Assembly: GCA_903959115.1 (NCBI GenBank)
Contig: CAJBVU010000290.1
Location: 1 to 9,953 of the forward strand
Length of the DNA: 9,953 nt
Direction of reading: 5' to 3'
DNA from: an uncultured Bacteroidota bacterium
GTDB taxonomy: Bacteria > Bacteroidota > Bacteroidia > NS11-12g > UBA955
How positions within the stretch are numbered: position 1 is the stretch's first letter; each line of letters starts with the position of its first letter. Shown here piece by piece: positions 1 to 7,724 of the stretch. The position numbers were made by a program, and so were the translations under genes. The notes beneath the pieces are model-generated. The model saw only the letters and a list, made by a program, of their open reading frames with translations. It ran no database searches and had not been told where the DNA came from.

Positions 1-677
1 GGGAAATCCGACAAGAACCTGCGCACCAACTCATCCACCAAACTACTTTTACCCGCGCCGCCGGTACCTGTGATACCCAAAACAGGTGTTTTGATCGACT
101 TGGCTTGATTTCGCAAATCGTTCAATACGGCCATATTTTGATCGGGGTAATTTTCGGCTGCCGAAATCAATCGAGCGATGGCTCTTTTGGCTTCTACACC
201 CGCATCCAAAATTTTCTCTTCTCCTGTCAATGATTCGCCTGTTGGGTAATCGGCTTGCATCACCAAATCATTGATCATGCCTTGCAAACCCATCGACCGG
301 CCATCATCCGGCGAATAAATCCGAGTAATTCCGTATTGAATTAAATCTTTGATCTCTTCAGGCAAAATCACACCGCCACCACCACCAAAAATCTTGATGT
401 GTTCGGCGCCGCGGGCCTTCAGCAAATCGTACATGTATTTAAAGTATTCGTTATGACCGCCTTGATAGCTTGTCATTGCGATAGCATTCGCATCCTCTTG
501 AATGGCAGTTTCCACCACTTCCTGCACACTGCGATCGTGACCCAAGTGGATCACTTCACAACCGGTTGATTGAATGATGCGGCGCATTACGTTGATTGCG
601 GCATCGTGACCATCGAACAAACTGGCAGCCGTAACTACCCTAACCTTGTTCTTCGGGACATACACTGTTGTATCCAT
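1..677 (-). CDS. icmF: Fused isobutyryl-CoA mutase (methylmalonyl-CoA mutase family), N-terminal part, truncated by the window edge
   Basis: Enzymes of this type use adenosylcobalamin to interconvert isobutyryl-CoA and n-butyryl-CoA, or related acyl-CoAs, in the cytoplasm. They fuse a B12-binding domain, a MeaB-like G-protein chaperone and the mutase barrel in one chain of roughly 1,100 residues. Only the first 225 residues are in the window. I read the reverse strand by hand. Residues about 10-145 are the B12-binding domain: the lower-ligand motif D22-G-H24-D-A-A, then SYQGGH, then a run of five glycines before VILPEEI, and SPDDG. A linker follows, and then the start of the G domain with the P-loop GTGGAGKS at residues 204-211 (Lys210). 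The order B12 domain then GTPase fits IcmF and not a stand-alone mutase or MeaB. The ATG at 675-677 is in frame and has a TAnnTTTG promoter element 18 bases upstream. The gene is divergent from the lipoprotein gene at 815. The exact substrate is inferred; other fused acyl-CoA mutases share this layout. Confidence 0.88.
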   Translation of the reverse strand, partial: MDTTVYVPKNKVRVVTAASLFDGHDAAINVMRRIIQSTGCEVIHLGHDRSVQEVVETAIQEDANAIAMTSYQGGHNEYFKYMYDLLKARGAEHIKIFGGGGGVILPEEIKDLIQYGITRIYSPDDGRSMGLQGMINDLVMQADYPTGESLTGEEKILDAGVEAKRAIARLISAAENYPDQNMAVLNDLRNQAKSIKTPVLGITGTGGAGKSSLVDELVRRFLSDF

Positions 678-695
678 TGATTTGGCGTTGAACTG

Positions 696-703
696 CAAAG
701 GTA
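696..703 (-). promoter_or_regulatory. Bacteroidota -7 promoter element (TACCTTTG) for icmF
   Basis: On the reverse strand the bases read TACCTTTG, an exact match to the TAnnTTTG element bound by the Bacteroidota primary sigma factor. The final G lies 18 bases before the icmF ATG, so the predicted 5' leader is only about 10-14 bases. A TTTG on the same strand ends only 12 bases upstream, closer than the usual spacing of about 17-23 for a -33 box. The element also forms half of a small inverted repeat (CAAAG, 5-base gap, CTTTG, 696-710). Confidence 0.5.
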
Positions 704-814
704 ATCTTTGTTTGTCAAACCCCCTATTCGCTCCATCTCCAAGAAAATCGACAACCCGTTTGGGGGTAAAATTCCAATTGGGTGTTTAAGGCCTTGGGTT
801 CAAAAACAAAAGCA

Positions 815-1525
815 ATGAAAAACCATTCCATCTTTAATCCTTTCATACAAAGCCTATTACTAAGGGCTTTTGTTTTGATGGGGTGCAATGGAGGCGATAC
901 CATTCCGGCAAGCAGCGACGACAAAATCACAAATTTGGTGGTTCAGGCAGAGTCTCAAACCAACAATTTCACAACGGCGGTTGACCTAACACACCAAAAA
1001 ATAGTTCTCGAGAATTTATCATTAAGTGCAGATTATTTTGTGGATGAATCTCATTTTGATGCTGCTTTTGGCAAGAGCAAAGACAGTTCAAACGCAAAGG
1101 AGCCTTGGCAATTGAGCTGTAAAAATCACAGAATAATATCAGACGGATTTGGACAGAGTTTAGCGGAAGTGGATTTGAGTGCTGGGGAAAAAGTAAAAAT
1201 CATGGTTATTCTGGAGGATTACCACAGAATGCAGTCGCCCCTTTTAAGAAATCAATTTGAGATAATTGAGCGACTGAACGACAGCGTTGAAAATCGAATT
1301 GAGCAAGCAATAGAAGTATTGAATTCAGGAAATTGTACGATGGATTCATTTCAAATTGAAATCCAGTCCATTGAAAATTGGTTTACTGAGAATTTGAAAA
1401 GGGAGAGGGTAATATCGAAAAATGCAATTCATTTATCGGTGAATTACCGAAACACCTTGGAAGCGATTAAGCAATTGCTGTCTGAGAAACAATTTAAACA
1501 GTTCTATATCTGCCACAAGAGGTAG
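815..1525 (+). CDS. Putative lipoprotein of unknown function
   Basis: I do not recognise a family. Taking the ATG at 815 gives 236 residues and a short lipoprotein signal: an N-terminal region with Lys2, a hydrophobic stretch (about residues 11-22) and a lipobox LMGC with Cys24. An upstream in-frame ATG at 782 would add 11 polar residues ahead of this signal and is less likely. The mature protein starts with a flexible, Ser/Asp-rich segment (NGGDT...SSDD). It then has a mixed region with one Trp and a Cys near residue 107. From about residue 130 to the end it is rich in Glu, Lys, Gln, Ile and Leu, which suggests a helical half. It ends in FYICHKR. It is divergent from icmF and convergent with the large T9SS gene. 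No clear promoter element was found in the 137 bases upstream. The role is unknown; a membrane-anchored periplasmic or outer-membrane location is inferred from the lipobox. Confidence 0.72.
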   Translation: MKNHSIFNPFIQSLLLRAFVLMGCNGGDTIPASSDDKITNLVVQAESQTNNFTTAVDLTHQKIVLENLSLSADYFVDESHFDAAFGKSKDSSNAKEPWQLSCKNHRIISDGFGQSLAEVDLSAGEKVKIMVILEDYHRMQSPLLRNQFEIIERLNDSVENRIEQAIEVLNSGNCTMDSFQIEIQSIENWFTENLKRERVISKNAIHLSVNYRNTLEAIKQLLSEKQFKQFYICHKR

Positions 1526-1556
1526 TGTAGTTGTTTTCATAGGTTAGGTTAGTCTT

Positions 1557-1585
1557 GGGAGAGCCGCGCGTAGCGCGGCCCTCTT
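1557..1585 (+). terminator. GC-rich hairpin between convergent genes, possible bidirectional terminator or REP-like palindrome
   Basis: GCCGCGC (1563-1569) pairs perfectly with GCGCGGC (1573-1579) around the 3-base loop GTA. Beyond an A-C mismatch, three more pairs and two G-T wobbles extend the stem to 1557 and 1585. It lies 31 bases after the lipoprotein stop and about 87 bases beyond the stop of the large minus-strand gene, where a shared terminator would be expected. Neither side has a strong T-run: only GAGTTTAC follows on the plus strand. It could therefore be a repeated palindromic element and not an intrinsic terminator. The rest of the 1526-1672 gap shows nothing I can name. Confidence 0.45.
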
Positions 1586-1672
1586 GAGTTTACATCCAAA
1601 CACCATTGATGTCACTCGCAACAATCCGTTCACCACCCAATCTAGGGTAGAGTTCGGATCAACCCCCATTAA

Positions 1673-4600
1673 TTATCGTGCGGAACCAACCACTATCGAC
1701 TGCTGATAAACCCCAGATCCACCCGCAACTTTCAACATATAAATGCCAGCAGTTAATCCAGAAACATCAACAGTTGACTGGCTCAATGAACCCGAAGAAT
1801 TAGAAGTCAAGGCCCCATTCATCACCAAAGCCCCAACAGCATTATACAAATTCCAACTGGTAAAATTAGAACCCGCACTTGTTTGAAGATGAAGTACATC
1901 ACTCACAGGGTTCGGATAAACAGATACACCGTTTTGAAGCGACCTCACATCGGCACGATTCAATTGAAACTGCTTCGTCTTGGAACAACTGCAACCTGAA
2001 CCTCGAACAGTAGATTGTAAAGTAATTGTGTATAATCCATCCTGAAGTAAATCGTAACTCACACCCGCATTAACATCTTTAGATGTTTTAGCACCCACAC
2101 CATTTACCAACCAGGAATAGTCGATCCCAGCCCTACCGCCAACCAAACTATTGTCATCCATCGGCTCCAGATTCACACCGTAATACGCATACGCATAATC
2201 AGGTTTGGCAAAAAAGTCACACGTTCTTGGCAACTCTTGTATACTCACCCCCTTGGTAATTGAATCGGCACATCCACCCGCCAAATAAGCAGTCAGAGTG
2301 ACGTTGTAATTGGTCGTCTGTTTTACTACAAAGGTCTTTTTTGGACTCTCCAATGTCGATGTTGTATTGTCGCTAAAATCCCAAAAATACGTCATCTTAC
2401 CACTCAACGTAGTACTTTCATTGATAAATGTAACGGGATCCCCAGAACAAGGATTCAAATTACTAAATACCGCTTTAGGTTGAAGTAAAACCTCCAATTC
2501 TTTCGCTACAAATGACTTACAACCATTATCCAAATTCACAGAAAATACAACCTTGGTTTTTCCCAATGCAGTCCATGAATGGCTCGGTGATTCCGCCTTA
2601 GATGTCGCCCCGTCGCCAAAATCCCATAAATAACTTGGTACTCCACCCACCACAGCTGGCGTTATATTTTTAAATACCGTGGCAGTCCTCGAACATGGCT
2701 GCGTATTGGTAAAATCAACTTTCGGCGCACCAAAAACCGTCACTTGGTTTGTCACAGAATCCTTACAACCAAACTCCGACTTAACAACCAGCTTTACCGA
2801 TTTTTTCCCCGGAGTATAGAATCTTGTTTTTCCGTTATTTTCATTTGAATTGCTATCCGCCGAATTATAAAACCAGCTACTACCTAAAGCGCCCTTTGAT
2901 ATTGTGCTTTGGTTTAAAAACGTAAACCATTCGTTATCACATCTACCAGAATCTTTCGTAAATGCCGCCGAAGGCTTTTCAAATTGATAGACCTTCTGAA
3001 TAGAATATGCCTCACAACCGCCAATATCAGCCTTCAAGGTAACCGTATAATTTCCTGCTGTAGCATAGGAGATATTAATCACGCTAGAATTATTCAGTGA
3101 ATATCCTTTTCCATCGCCAAAATCCCAATACATCTTCGCCGATGTAGGCGTGGTTTGATTTGTCAATTTGATATTGCTACCAAAACACGCATTGTCTTTC
3201 GAAAAGTTCGCCTTTGGGATATCATTTACTGTCACCGTTACTTTCTTAGTAAAAATAAATCCATACGGTGCCGTTGTGGCACGAAGGGTGATGACGAATG
3301 TTCCCGATTTCTTGAAAATAAAGTAGCCATCAACTTGGGTTAATGTATCATCTAAATTCCCGGTGCCAAAATCCCACCAGTTCTCCGCATAACCTGACCT
3401 ATAAGTACTTTTATTGATAAAATTTACCGTGTCTCCGTTACAAATTTTTGTTGGCAGTGAGAAATCCACACTCACACTTGGATTGATCAAGACAGAACGC
3501 TTTAGGATTGTATCACAACCATTGGATAGATCTGAAATCTTTAGCAACAGAGTAATCATACTATCTTCCAAATTGGCATCTGTCGTTTTAAACTGCAACT
3601 CCAAACTATTCGATCCACTCGGGGCTGTTAAAGACGCACCGGCAACCGACTTGCCCGCCGATGTCACCGCGGTAACACTTGCATTCCATTTGGCCGCACC
3701 CGATGTGCCATAATCCGAATTTTTATGTGCACGAGGTGGATCAATATCATAAATCACCGGAACCGACAAAACAGTCACGTCAAACGGCTTTACCTTGATG
3801 TAAACAGGATTATTGCCCGCTTGTGTCTTCTTTGAGAAATTAAACATCCCACCTCCAGGTGCCGTTTTTACCGTTGTACTAAAACGCAGCGAATCGTTCG
3901 AAACCTTATCATCTGGAATATCAATGTACATCTTCACTGATGTTAAACCCGTGGCCGACAAATTCATTGGGACTTTAAAACTGATTACCGCTGAATCTTG
4001 TGGCAATATTTTGGTTGATACCTTTTGACGTGTGGCTTTGCCATTTTGAGAATAGGCGACATAAAAATTGTAGGCGGTATCAACAAAATTGTTTTTGACA
4101 GTAAAACTCAAATCGCCATTGTACCCGGAACAAACCTGACTCGCCAATGTATAAGTTGTTTTTACCGCAGCCAAATCCATGAAATTCTCAAATGCACCAC
4201 GATCGGAGCGTATGGTATTTCTCACAGCCCCAGTCACATCGGTGGGAAGGCCCGAAACCGTTGGCACATTATTCTGGTTCTCGAAACAATTGGATTTGAA
4301 ATCCAACTTAGAAACTGAATTCCACTTGGGATCCCCAAAATACTCACTTGACCCATTGATCCCACTTGTTTTCCAACTACCCCAATCTGAGAAGCCATTC
4401 TGCCCCATCCCCCAATACTCAGAACCAAAATTCTTTACATAACAAGTATTGAAGTTCGCCTCGGTAAATTTCGCACTAGAGAATACATTAATCGGAAATC
4501 CATAAGAATTTGGATCGCCTTCCATATCTAAGATATTTCCACTAAAGGTAATTTCAGACTCATCCTCAATGTAATACCCAAAGCCAATATGTCCACTCGT

Positions 4601-6139
4601 AGTAGACGGCCTTGCATAAATTGTATTTTGAAGATAAACAGATTTATTACCACTATTATAATTCACGACATAAAAATTATATGTAATCGCTACTCCAACA
4701 TTGTTTGCAATCAAATTGGAACTCACATACAAATTCTGGGGTGTCAGGATATACATACCATACATTTCGCCATTGCCTGAGGAATATCCGTTGGTCAACC
4801 TATTACGATTGATTTGCCAACTCCCTCCATCATATAAATACAACGTAAAAACTTGATCCGCAGCCAATAAAGAATCAATGACATTATTTTCGATACGATT
4901 CCATGTCCAAACAGAATTACCACATGTCAAAAAATTCATACCATACAACCCATTTGCCTTGCCATTATTCCCCACTACAACTTTGCGTATCGTATTATTA
5001 CTCACATCCAAATCATTGGATGTCAAGAAATTCATCACGTAGGTATACGAATTGTCGGTGGCACAATTATAAACGGTATTTTTATTCACCAACACCACAG
5101 CACATTGATTCACCTCCACCATATTCAAACTGTTCAATGCCATAATTCGAACGATGGAATTGCTCTCAATTTTGGTATTGTAGGTTCCATTGCCCGTAAT
5201 GTCATACAATTTCACACCCCAAAAGCGATTGATGTTATTGGTAGTTGATGAAGCAGAAGCACCTTTGTATGGCAAATCATGAATCGAGTTGCTAGAAACT
5301 AAATTGGAACGACTGCTAGCGAATGCATCACTAAGAAAAACCGCGTGCAATGCTGTATCCACTGCACATGAGCTAGACGACAGCGACCTAGAAATATCGT
5401 TCGATAGAACTTGTTCGCCGTTTACATATCGCAAATAGAAAGCGTATTTAAAGAAATTCTTAATCGTGTTGCCAGTAAAAGTATTACCCGTACTTGTTGA
5501 TTTATATGCAGACGTCCCTTGTTGATCAATGATGCCATAAACCGCGCCTGGACTATTACTACCAGTTGATTGGAGCGTGCAATTCTGAATGGTATTAGAT
5601 ACGCCATTGTTGCCCGTAGCGGTGGTGGACAAGCTGCTCTGGCTTGAAGCAAAAGCGATATAAGCCGCGCCCGCCTTGGTACTCGACGATATTCCCGAAA
5701 GGTCAATCGTACAGCCATTTAACAAATTATTATCCGCACCACCCGCAAATCGAACGCCCAAAACCGAGCTCGCAGTTCCGGAATTCGTAATACTCAAGTT
5801 TTTTATTTCGATAAAATCTGCGCCGTTGAATAACATCAATTCGTATGTCAAACTGCCGCTAATCGACTTCCCGTTGCCATCAATTGCAATTTTCTTGCTA
5901 GACGATGTTGGATTGGTTGCATTTTGATCGAACTGAACCGCGGCTGTAACTGTTTGATTCGACATAACCGTAACAGCTACATTGCCACTCACACCAGAGG
6001 TTGATAGCGCCTTAGTGAAATCAGACCACGCTGCAAAATTGGTTGCACCCGACGTTCCTCCAATCGTATAAGAACCACTCAATTGAGCAAACAAACCTTG
6101 CGAAATCAAACAAAATCCAATTAGTAATAATTTTCTCAT
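1673..6139 (-). CDS. Large T9SS-secreted surface protein: parallel beta-helix, tandem PKD-like domains, type A sorting domain
   Basis: The protein has 1488 residues from the ATG at 6139. Residues 1-19 are a classic signal peptide ending in FAQ. Residues about 90-540 carry many short Asn-rich repeats (NTIQNC, SNSIHD, NNTIRK, NNVIDS, SGNIL), typical of a right-handed parallel beta-helix. The stretch TGAVR...DRGAFE (about 637-651) resembles the closing motif of Bacteroidota beta-helix proteins. After a beta-rich region (about 655-885), five PKD-like domains span about 889-1303. Four carry WDFG or WDFS motifs, at 922, 1005, 1172 and 1253; the third is degenerate there. PKD2-5 each have a Cys pair (985/1042, 1067/1125, 1149/1207, 1231/1290) that could form disulfides. 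A sixth similar domain follows. The last 85 residues are a T9SS type A sorting domain with YPNP (1408-1411) and GIYMLKV (1465-1471). A longer start at 6163 is rejected because the -7 promoter element lies between the two ATGs. It is probably an adhesin or glycan-binding surface protein. No catalytic site is evident, although some beta-helices are polysaccharide lyases. Confidence 0.93.
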   Translation of the reverse strand: MRKLLLIGFCLISQGLFAQLSGSYTIGGTSGATNFAAWSDFTKALSTSGVSGNVAVTVMSNQTVTAAVQFDQNATNPTSSSKKIAIDGNGKSISGSLTYELMLFNGADFIEIKNLSITNSGTASSVLGVRFAGGADNNLLNGCTIDLSGISSSTKAGAAYIAFASSQSSLSTTATGNNGVSNTIQNCTLQSTGSNSPGAVYGIIDQQGTSAYKSTSTGNTFTGNTIKNFFKYAFYLRYVNGEQVLSNDISRSLSSSSCAVDTALHAVFLSDAFASSRSNLVSSNSIHDLPYKGASASSTTNNINRFWGVKLYDITGNGTYNTKIESNSIVRIMALNSLNMVEVNQCAVVLVNKNTVYNCATDNSYTYVMNFLTSNDLDVSNNTIRKVVVGNNGKANGLYGMNFLTCGNSVWTWNRIENNVIDSLLAADQVFTLYLYDGGSWQINRNRLTNGYSSGNGEMYGMYILTPQNLYVSSNLIANNVGVAITYNFYVVNYNSGNKSVYLQNTIYARPSTTSGHIGFGYYIEDESEITFSGNILDMEGDPNSYGFPINVFSSAKFTEANFNTCYVKNFGSEYWGMGQNGFSDWGSWKTSGINGSSEYFGDPKWNSVSKLDFKSNCFENQNNVPTVSGLPTDVTGAVRNTIRSDRGAFENFMDLAAVKTTYTLASQVCSGYNGDLSFTVKNNFVDTAYNFYVAYSQNGKATRQKVSTKILPQDSAVISFKVPMNLSATGLTSVKMYIDIPDDKVSNDSLRFSTTVKTAPGGGMFNFSKKTQAGNNPVYIKVKPFDVTVLSVPVIYDIDPPRAHKNSDYGTSGAAKWNASVTAVTSAGKSVAGASLTAPSGSNSLELQFKTTDANLEDSMITLLLKISDLSNGCDTILKRSVLINPSVSVDFSLPTKICNGDTVNFINKSTYRSGYAENWWDFGTGNLDDTLTQVDGYFIFKKSGTFVITLRATTAPYGFIFTKKVTVTVNDIPKANFSKDNACFGSNIKLTNQTTPTSAKMYWDFGDGKGYSLNNSSVINISYATAGNYTVTLKADIGGCEAYSIQKVYQFEKPSAAFTKDSGRCDNEWFTFLNQSTISKGALGSSWFYNSADSNSNENNGKTRFYTPGKKSVKLVVKSEFGCKDSVTNQVTVFGAPKVDFTNTQPCSRTATVFKNITPAVVGGVPSYLWDFGDGATSKAESPSHSWTALGKTKVVFSVNLDNGCKSFVAKELEVLLQPKAVFSNLNPCSGDPVTFINESTTLSGKMTYFWDFSDNTTSTLESPKKTFVVKQTTNYNVTLTAYLAGGCADSITKGVSIQELPRTCDFFAKPDYAYAYYGVNLEPMDDNSLVGGRAGIDYSWLVNGVGAKTSKDVNAGVSYDLLQDGLYTITLQSTVRGSGCSCSKTKQFQLNRADVRSLQNGVSVYPNPVSDVLHLQTSAGSNFTSWNLYNAVGALVMNGALTSNSSGSLSQSTVDVSGLTAGIYMLKVAGGSGVYQQSIVVGSAR

Positions 6140-6145
6140 TCTATA

Positions 6146-6153
6146 CAAAAATA
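6146..6153 (-). promoter_or_regulatory. Bacteroidota -7 promoter element (TATTTTTG) for the T9SS surface protein gene
   Basis: The reverse strand reads TATTTTTG, an exact TAnnTTTG match, with six bases (TATAGA) between it and the ATG at 6139. Bacteroidota transcripts usually start a few bases after this element, so transcription should begin at or next to the start codon. The element lies between the in-frame ATGs at 6163 and 6139, which decides the start in favour of 6139. No good TTTG -33 box is seen at the normal distance. Confidence 0.5.
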
Positions 6154-6234
6154 CAATGTTCATTCAGAAATAGAAGTGATTCTTTTCACTACAATAAGTA
6201 AATCCCACATTTTTACTATTGGTTTGCAATTGGA

Positions 6235-7065
6235 ATGAGCAGCACCGATAGAAACGAGAGACGGGTCCATATTAACTTCAAGCCCAATAAATCGATTGAT
6301 AATACATCGAATTTGTTTTTTATTGGCAGTTGTTTTGGTGAAGAGATTCACAAAAAAATGATTGAAAATGGGCATAGCAATTCTATTTCAAATCCCTTTG
6401 GGACAATTTTTCACCCCATACCACTTTTAGAGAATCTGGAGCGGATCGTATTGAACAAAACCTGCACCGCCGAAGAAATTTACACCCAAATCAACACAGA
6501 ATCCGCATCCTACCATCACCTTCAGCTCGCTCATAAATTCCATAACACGAATAAAACTTCCCTCATAGATCACATCAATCAGGTCACCGAAGCGGCACAT
6601 AAAGAGCTACATTTATCAAATCATCTCTTTATCACACTGGGAACCGCCTGGCATTACAAACACCTGCCCACAGATCAAATTGTTGGCAATTGCCACAAAT
6701 TACCCCAAGCACAGTTCCAAAAATCCCTGTCGAATCAAGCCGAAATCAAACAAGCCATCCAAAGCATGTTGAACTTGATCAAAACGCACTTACCCAAAAT
6801 ACAATTGACTTTCACCATCAGTCCGGTAAAACACTTACGCGACGGACTTGCCCAGAATTTAGCCTCAAAGTCAACACTAATTTCCGCAATGCAGGAGTGT
6901 TTGGCAGAAAATTCCACCGTGGAATCAATAGGCTATTTCCCTTCTTATGAATTTGTTACCGAAGAACTCAACGATTGGTCGTTTTTCCGGGACGATAAAA
7001 TGCACCCTACCGCGGAAACAATTGATCTGGTTTTTGAGAAATTCACTCAAGTATACAGAAGTTAA
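6235..7065 (+). CDS. GSCFA domain protein (SGNH/GDSL-like hydrolase fold)
   Basis: The GSCFA family is named for a conserved N-terminal motif and is thought to be related to SGNH/GDSL esterases; substrates are not established. Here the motif reads GSCFG at residues 31-35 of 276, preceded by the hydrophobic strand NLFFI. Further family blocks follow: NPFGTIFHP (53-61), LGTAWHY (135-141), NCHKLP (152-157), SPVKHLRDG (196-204), FPSYEF (235-240) and DDKMHP (253-258). In an SGNH reading, Ser32 would be the nucleophile and His257 with a nearby Asp would complete the active site; this is inference. No signal peptide or membrane segment is visible, so it is probably cytoplasmic. The protein ends about 18 residues after the DDKMHP block, shorter than the roughly 300 or more residues I recall for many relatives. 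The upstream side is divergent from the T9SS gene with a 95-base gap. The stop overlaps the stop of the convergent lipoprotein gene. Confidence 0.9.
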   Translation: MSSTDRNERRVHINFKPNKSIDNTSNLFFIGSCFGEEIHKKMIENGHSNSISNPFGTIFHPIPLLENLERIVLNKTCTAEEIYTQINTESASYHHLQLAHKFHNTNKTSLIDHINQVTEAAHKELHLSNHLFITLGTAWHYKHLPTDQIVGNCHKLPQAQFQKSLSNQAEIKQAIQSMLNLIKTHLPKIQLTFTISPVKHLRDGLAQNLASKSTLISAMQECLAENSTVESIGYFPSYEFVTEELNDWSFFRDDKMHPTAETIDLVFEKFTQVYRS

Positions 7066-7724
7066 TCCCGCTCCCCTTTCTCTTGCTGTCCTTCCGCTGA
7101 AGTATCCGGCGTAAATTTCAACCTTTCCGCAATCACTTCCATCTTGGGCTGCAAGGTCTGAAAACCAGGCTCAACGCCTGTCAATTGCTTATCGATAAAG
7201 GCCGCATTCACCGCATCATCCAACAATTTCTTTTCCAACGACGCGTATTCCTTCTTAAAAATGTTCAATTTTTTCACATCCTCACCATCGCCGTAAACCC
7301 CGTTTTTCAGTTGCTTTTCCAACCCCTTTATTTCGTAAAACAACTCCTCGGCACTTAACACAGTGTGGGTATAACCTTCAGAAATCTCTCTATAAACTCT
7401 AAAAACAGCCTCGTAACGAATCGCATCCGATTTCTCTTCATCTGTCAACCTACTACCGTCCTCGAATTTCAAATTTTTCAGGAACCATTTCATATAATTC
7501 TGTCGGTCCTTAATCACATCTAACTTAAACCTAAATTTCGAAGTCACCGCTTTATGCTTAGACCACAACGAATCCGACATTGTATTCATTTGACCCAGTT
7601 TGGTATCCGAATTACCATCCCCAGAACTACATGCACTGATAAAAAGCATAACCAAACACAAGCAAAAGCAAAATAATTTTAGACCTTTGCAGTAAAGGAA
7701 ACCAAAAGGATGTCTCAAATTCAT
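7062..7724 (-). CDS. Putative helical lipoprotein of unknown function
   Basis: No known family is recognised. The ATG at 7724 gives 220 residues with a lipoprotein signal: hydrophobic residues about 17-29 and the lipobox ISAC with Cys32. The signal region is unusually rich in cysteine (Cys12, 19, 21, 23, 32). After Cys32 comes a Gly/Ser/Asp linker (SSGDGNSD) with no Asp directly after the Cys, and then a charged, mostly helical body (about residues 45-205). Its Lys/Glu/Leu pattern (LEKQLKNG, KEYASLEKKLLDD) suggests coiled-coil segments. The C-terminus is polar. An in-frame ATG at 7751 is rejected because it lies upstream of the -7 element at 7729-7736. The start codon overlaps the first codons of chrA on the other strand, and the stop overlaps the GSCFA stop, so the gene is packed tightly at both ends. 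An envelope-anchored structural or assembly role is possible but not shown. Confidence 0.78.
   Translation of the reverse strand: MNLRHPFGFLYCKGLKLFCFCLCLVMLFISACSSGDGNSDTKLGQMNTMSDSLWSKHKAVTSKFRFKLDVIKDRQNYMKWFLKNLKFEDGSRLTDEEKSDAIRYEAVFRVYREISEGYTHTVLSAEELFYEIKGLEKQLKNGVYGDGEDVKKLNIFKKEYASLEKKLLDDAVNAAFIDKQLTGVEPGFQTLQPKMEVIAERLKFTPDTSAEGQQEKGERD

Noticed and set aside
724..930. 68-codon minus-strand reading frame across the icmF/lipoprotein gap
   Set aside because: It overlaps the start of the lipoprotein gene on the other strand, has no promoter or family features, and its sequence looks like an antisense shadow.
1541..1552. Telomere-like AGGTTAGGTTAG
   Set aside because: It is only two short units, well within chance.
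3155..5145. Several plus-strand reading frames of 62-99 codons opposite the T9SS gene
   Set aside because: All lie inside a well-supported 1488-codon gene with clear domains, and none shows a coherent protein pattern.
5422..5718. 98-codon minus-strand frame within the beta-helix region
   Set aside because: It is an out-of-frame reading of the same strand as the T9SS gene, biased to Arg and Leu, with no start signal.
6140..6163. Longer T9SS protein starting at the ATG at 6163
   Set aside because: It would place eight residues before a normal signal peptide, and the -7 promoter element lies downstream of that ATG.
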